From the NCBI GenBank assembly GCA_026261815.1, contig JAMPIT010000493.1, positions 6,899,501 to 6,963,500 of the forward strand: 64,000 bases of DNA. The letters are read 5' to 3'. The position numbers were made by a program, and so were the translations under genes. The stretch comes from Monarcha castaneiventris obscurior. Its lineage: Eukaryota > Chordata > Aves > Passeriformes > Monarchidae. Positions 62,425-64,000 of this stretch are shown piece after piece (the first letter of the stretch is position 1; each line of letters begins with the position of its first letter). A model generated the notes under the pieces. That model searched no databases, had not been told where the DNA came from, and was given only the letters and a program-made list of their open reading frames with translations.

Positions 62425-63096
62425 ATGGATCATTCCCAGTGCCTTGTGACTATATACGCCTTGGTGGTTCTGCTGGGTCTCCGGCTAGAGCAGGGCGCCT
62501 GCCAGCACTATCTGCACATCCGACCGGCTCCCAGCGACAACTTGCCGTTGGTGGATCTAATCGAGCACCCGGACCCTATCTTTGACCCCAAAGAGAAGGA
62601 TCTTAACGAGACCTTGCTAAGGAACCTCATGGGCGGACACTTCGACCCCAACTTTATGGCTGTTTCTTTGCCCGAGGACCGGCTCGGAGTGGACGATCTA
62701 GCTGAGCTGGACTTGCTGCTCAGGCAGAGACCCTCGGGAGCGATGCCCAGCGAAATCAAAGGGCTGGAGTTCTACGACGGGCTGCAGCCGGGCAAGAAGC
62801 ACAGGCTGAGCAAGAAGCTGCGCAGGAAGCTGCAGATGTGGCTTTGGTCCCAGACCTTCTGCCCGGTCCTATACACGTGGAACGATCTCGGCAGCCGCTT
62901 TTGGCCCCGGTATGTCAAAGTGGGCAGCTGCTACAGTAAAAGGTCTTGTTCAGTCCCCGAAGGCATGGTTTGCAAACCTGCCAAGTCCGTGCATTTAACG
63001 ATCCTGAGGTGGAGGTGCCAGCGCCGGGGCGGGCAGAGATGCACATGGATACCCATCCAGTACCCCATCATTTCGGAGTGTAAGTGCTCCTGCTAG
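62425..63096 (+). CDS. NOG: Noggin, secreted BMP antagonist (single exon)
   Basis: An uninterrupted 223-residue frame. The start at 62,425 has a good context (AAGG ATG G, A at -3, G at +4) and begins [20 protein letters not shown], a signal peptide with likely cleavage near residues 25-27. The BMP-blocking clip follows ([20 protein letters not shown], with P34 equivalent to human P35). N61-E-T is an N-glycosylation site. Residues 124-135 ([12 protein letters not shown]) are the heparin-binding basic stretch that retains noggin at the cell surface. The cystine-knot part has nine cysteines: C146, C169, C175, C183, C198, C206, C219, C221 and C223, the last being the expected dimer bond. Noggin dimers bind and block BMP2/4/7 and GDF5 in neural, joint and somite patterning. 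The Gly/Ala-rich insert of human noggin (232 residues) is absent. Earlier in-frame codons have no ATG. Confidence 0.99.
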   Translation: MDHSQCLVTIYALVVLLGLRLEQGACQHYLHIRPAPSDNLPLVDLIEHPDPIFDPKEKDLNETLLRNLMGGHFDPNFMAVSLPEDRLGVDDLAELDLLLRQRPSGAMPSEIKGLEFYDGLQPGKKHRLSKKLRRKLQMWLWSQTFCPVLYTWNDLGSRFWPRYVKVGSCYSKRSCSVPEGMVCKPAKSVHLTILRWRCQRRGGQRCTWIPIQYPIISECKCSC

Positions 63097-63705
63097 GGCT
63101 GGCACTTCCCTTCGCGCCCCTTCTCCAGCGGACTCACGTGGACCTTTGCTGCAACAGAAATAAAAGACATTTGCTTTCTGGTTAACGTTGTAATGCACTG
63201 TAACGTGTAGGAGAATGTATATTGTGTGTATATATGGCACCGGTTTAATACACTATTAAAAGGTCAGTATTATACGTGAAGTAATCAGCGTCTACTGTAT
63301 TTTCAAGACTATTACCCTGATCGTTGCTAATGTATCTTTTTTTTTTTTAATTTTTTTAATTTATATTCCAGAGAGAAGTTGCTTCGCTTTGGCGAAGTAG
63401 GTTTTTCTGTTGGGTGGTTTTTTTTAATAAAAGGTTTAAAAAATACAAACCAAACTTTTTGATAAGAAAACGTTTAAAGCTATTTTCCATTATTCGGAAA
63501 GCGCGTGTATGAGGGTGTTTTTTTTCCTTACGGACTTTAGATTTAAAATAAAAATGAATAAACGCCTAGAGCACAATGTTATTGTAAATAGAGAGAACAG
63601 TTTGAATGACTTAATCCTATGTAAATGAAGAGTATCTGCTATTTATTCTTTATATCCTTGTAGTAAAAAGTGCAGTGCAGAATTAAAGTCAACCACTAAA
63701 ACACG
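63097..63705 (+). other. NOG: NOG 3' UTR
   Basis: AT-rich sequence after the TAG stop. Candidate poly(A) signals are AATAAA at 63,159, 63,426, 63,547 and 63,557, and ATTAAA at 63,682. The last is followed by T/G-rich sequence (TTCTGTTTGCTTTTTGGTTT from 63,716), so cleavage near 63,700 is the best guess. Long T runs (63,337-63,361) and ATTTA-type words suggest a short-lived mRNA, which is an inference. Confidence 0.65.
63682..63687 (+). terminator. Candidate distal NOG polyadenylation signal
   Basis: ATTAAA, the commonest variant hexamer, with a T/G-rich downstream element about 30 bases later. Confidence 0.5.
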
Positions 63706-63729
63706 AGCCGTTTGGATTCTGTTTGCTTT

Positions 63730-64000
63730 TTGGTTTGGCCGCCGTCGGGGGGGCTTTCTTCTGTCTCCTCCTCGTTCTCCACGCTCAGCAGGACGTTTCG
63801 TGGTGGCAAGGGGGAGGTGGGAACCTGCTCACGACTCTGTTAAAGGGGCTCTGCGGCACCTACACCGTCGGAGTGCTGCGGGCTCCGGCGCCGCAGGATG
63901 GGGGGCGGCCGGCGGGGGGGTCCCTCCGCTCCGCTCCGCTCCGCTCCGCGCTGTCCCTCGCGGAGCCGCGACCGCGCAGCCCCGGCGAGCTCGGTGGCAG
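63730..64000. promoter_or_regulatory. Second CpG-rich block at window end
   Basis: CpG- and GC-rich DNA starts right after the NOG poly(A) region and continues off the window. It includes GGGGGGCGGCCGGCGGGGGG-type tracts and the CTCCG repeat. It may be the far shore of the NOG CpG island or a separate promoter. Confidence 0.45.
63924..63948 (+). repeat. (CTCCG)5 pentanucleotide repeat
   Basis: Five perfect CTCCG units in GC-rich DNA, followed by CGCTGTCC. Confidence 0.95.

Overview
The window reads as vertebrate nuclear DNA, most likely from a bird. Two protein-coding genes are recognisable, both on the + strand: the 3' part of ANKFN1 (ankyrin repeat and fibronectin type III domain containing 1) and the complete single-exon NOG gene (noggin). 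These two genes are also neighbours on human 17q22, so the window is a conserved synteny block. The bird assignment rests on the noggin protein: its N-terminus ([13 protein letters not shown]) and its lack of the Gly/Ala-rich insert of mammalian noggin match the avian form as I remember it. Short introns and two worn fragments resembling avian CR1 elements agree with this. I see no bacterial, phage or plasmid features, no CRISPR array, no rRNA or tRNA, and no intact mobile element.

Layout. Positions 1-5,266 are non-coding and are probably an ANKFN1 intron, because the first exon found is in the middle of the fibronectin domain. Thirteen consecutive ANKFN1 coding exons lie between 5,267 and 36,547. 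All have GT/AG boundaries and compatible phases, and together they give one open frame of 839 complete codons plus one split first codon. The ankyrin half of the gene lies upstream of the window. A probable 3' UTR runs to about 37.56 kb. From there to about 60.98 kb is a gene desert of some 23 kb. It contains a CpG island with promoter-like features near 46.4 kb, a smaller GC-rich patch near 53.9 kb, several short tandem repeats, and AT-rich stretches with homeodomain-type motifs. A large CpG island starts at about 60.99 kb and leads into the NOG leader, the 223-codon NOG reading frame (62,425-63,096) and a 3' UTR with several polyadenylation signals. Another GC-rich, CpG-rich block begins at about 63.73 kb and runs off the window.

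Function. ANKFN1 is the vertebrate relative of Drosophila wide awake and is linked to neural function in mice (Nmf9). Noggin is a secreted BMP antagonist with a cystine knot. The two proteins are not known to act together. Their long-standing adjacency is more simply explained if the desert and the ANKFN1 introns hold long-range regulatory DNA for the developmental gene NOG, which is an inference. No novel multi-gene system is visible. The best leads are the unassigned CpG-island promoter at 46.4 kb and several compact non-coding structures.
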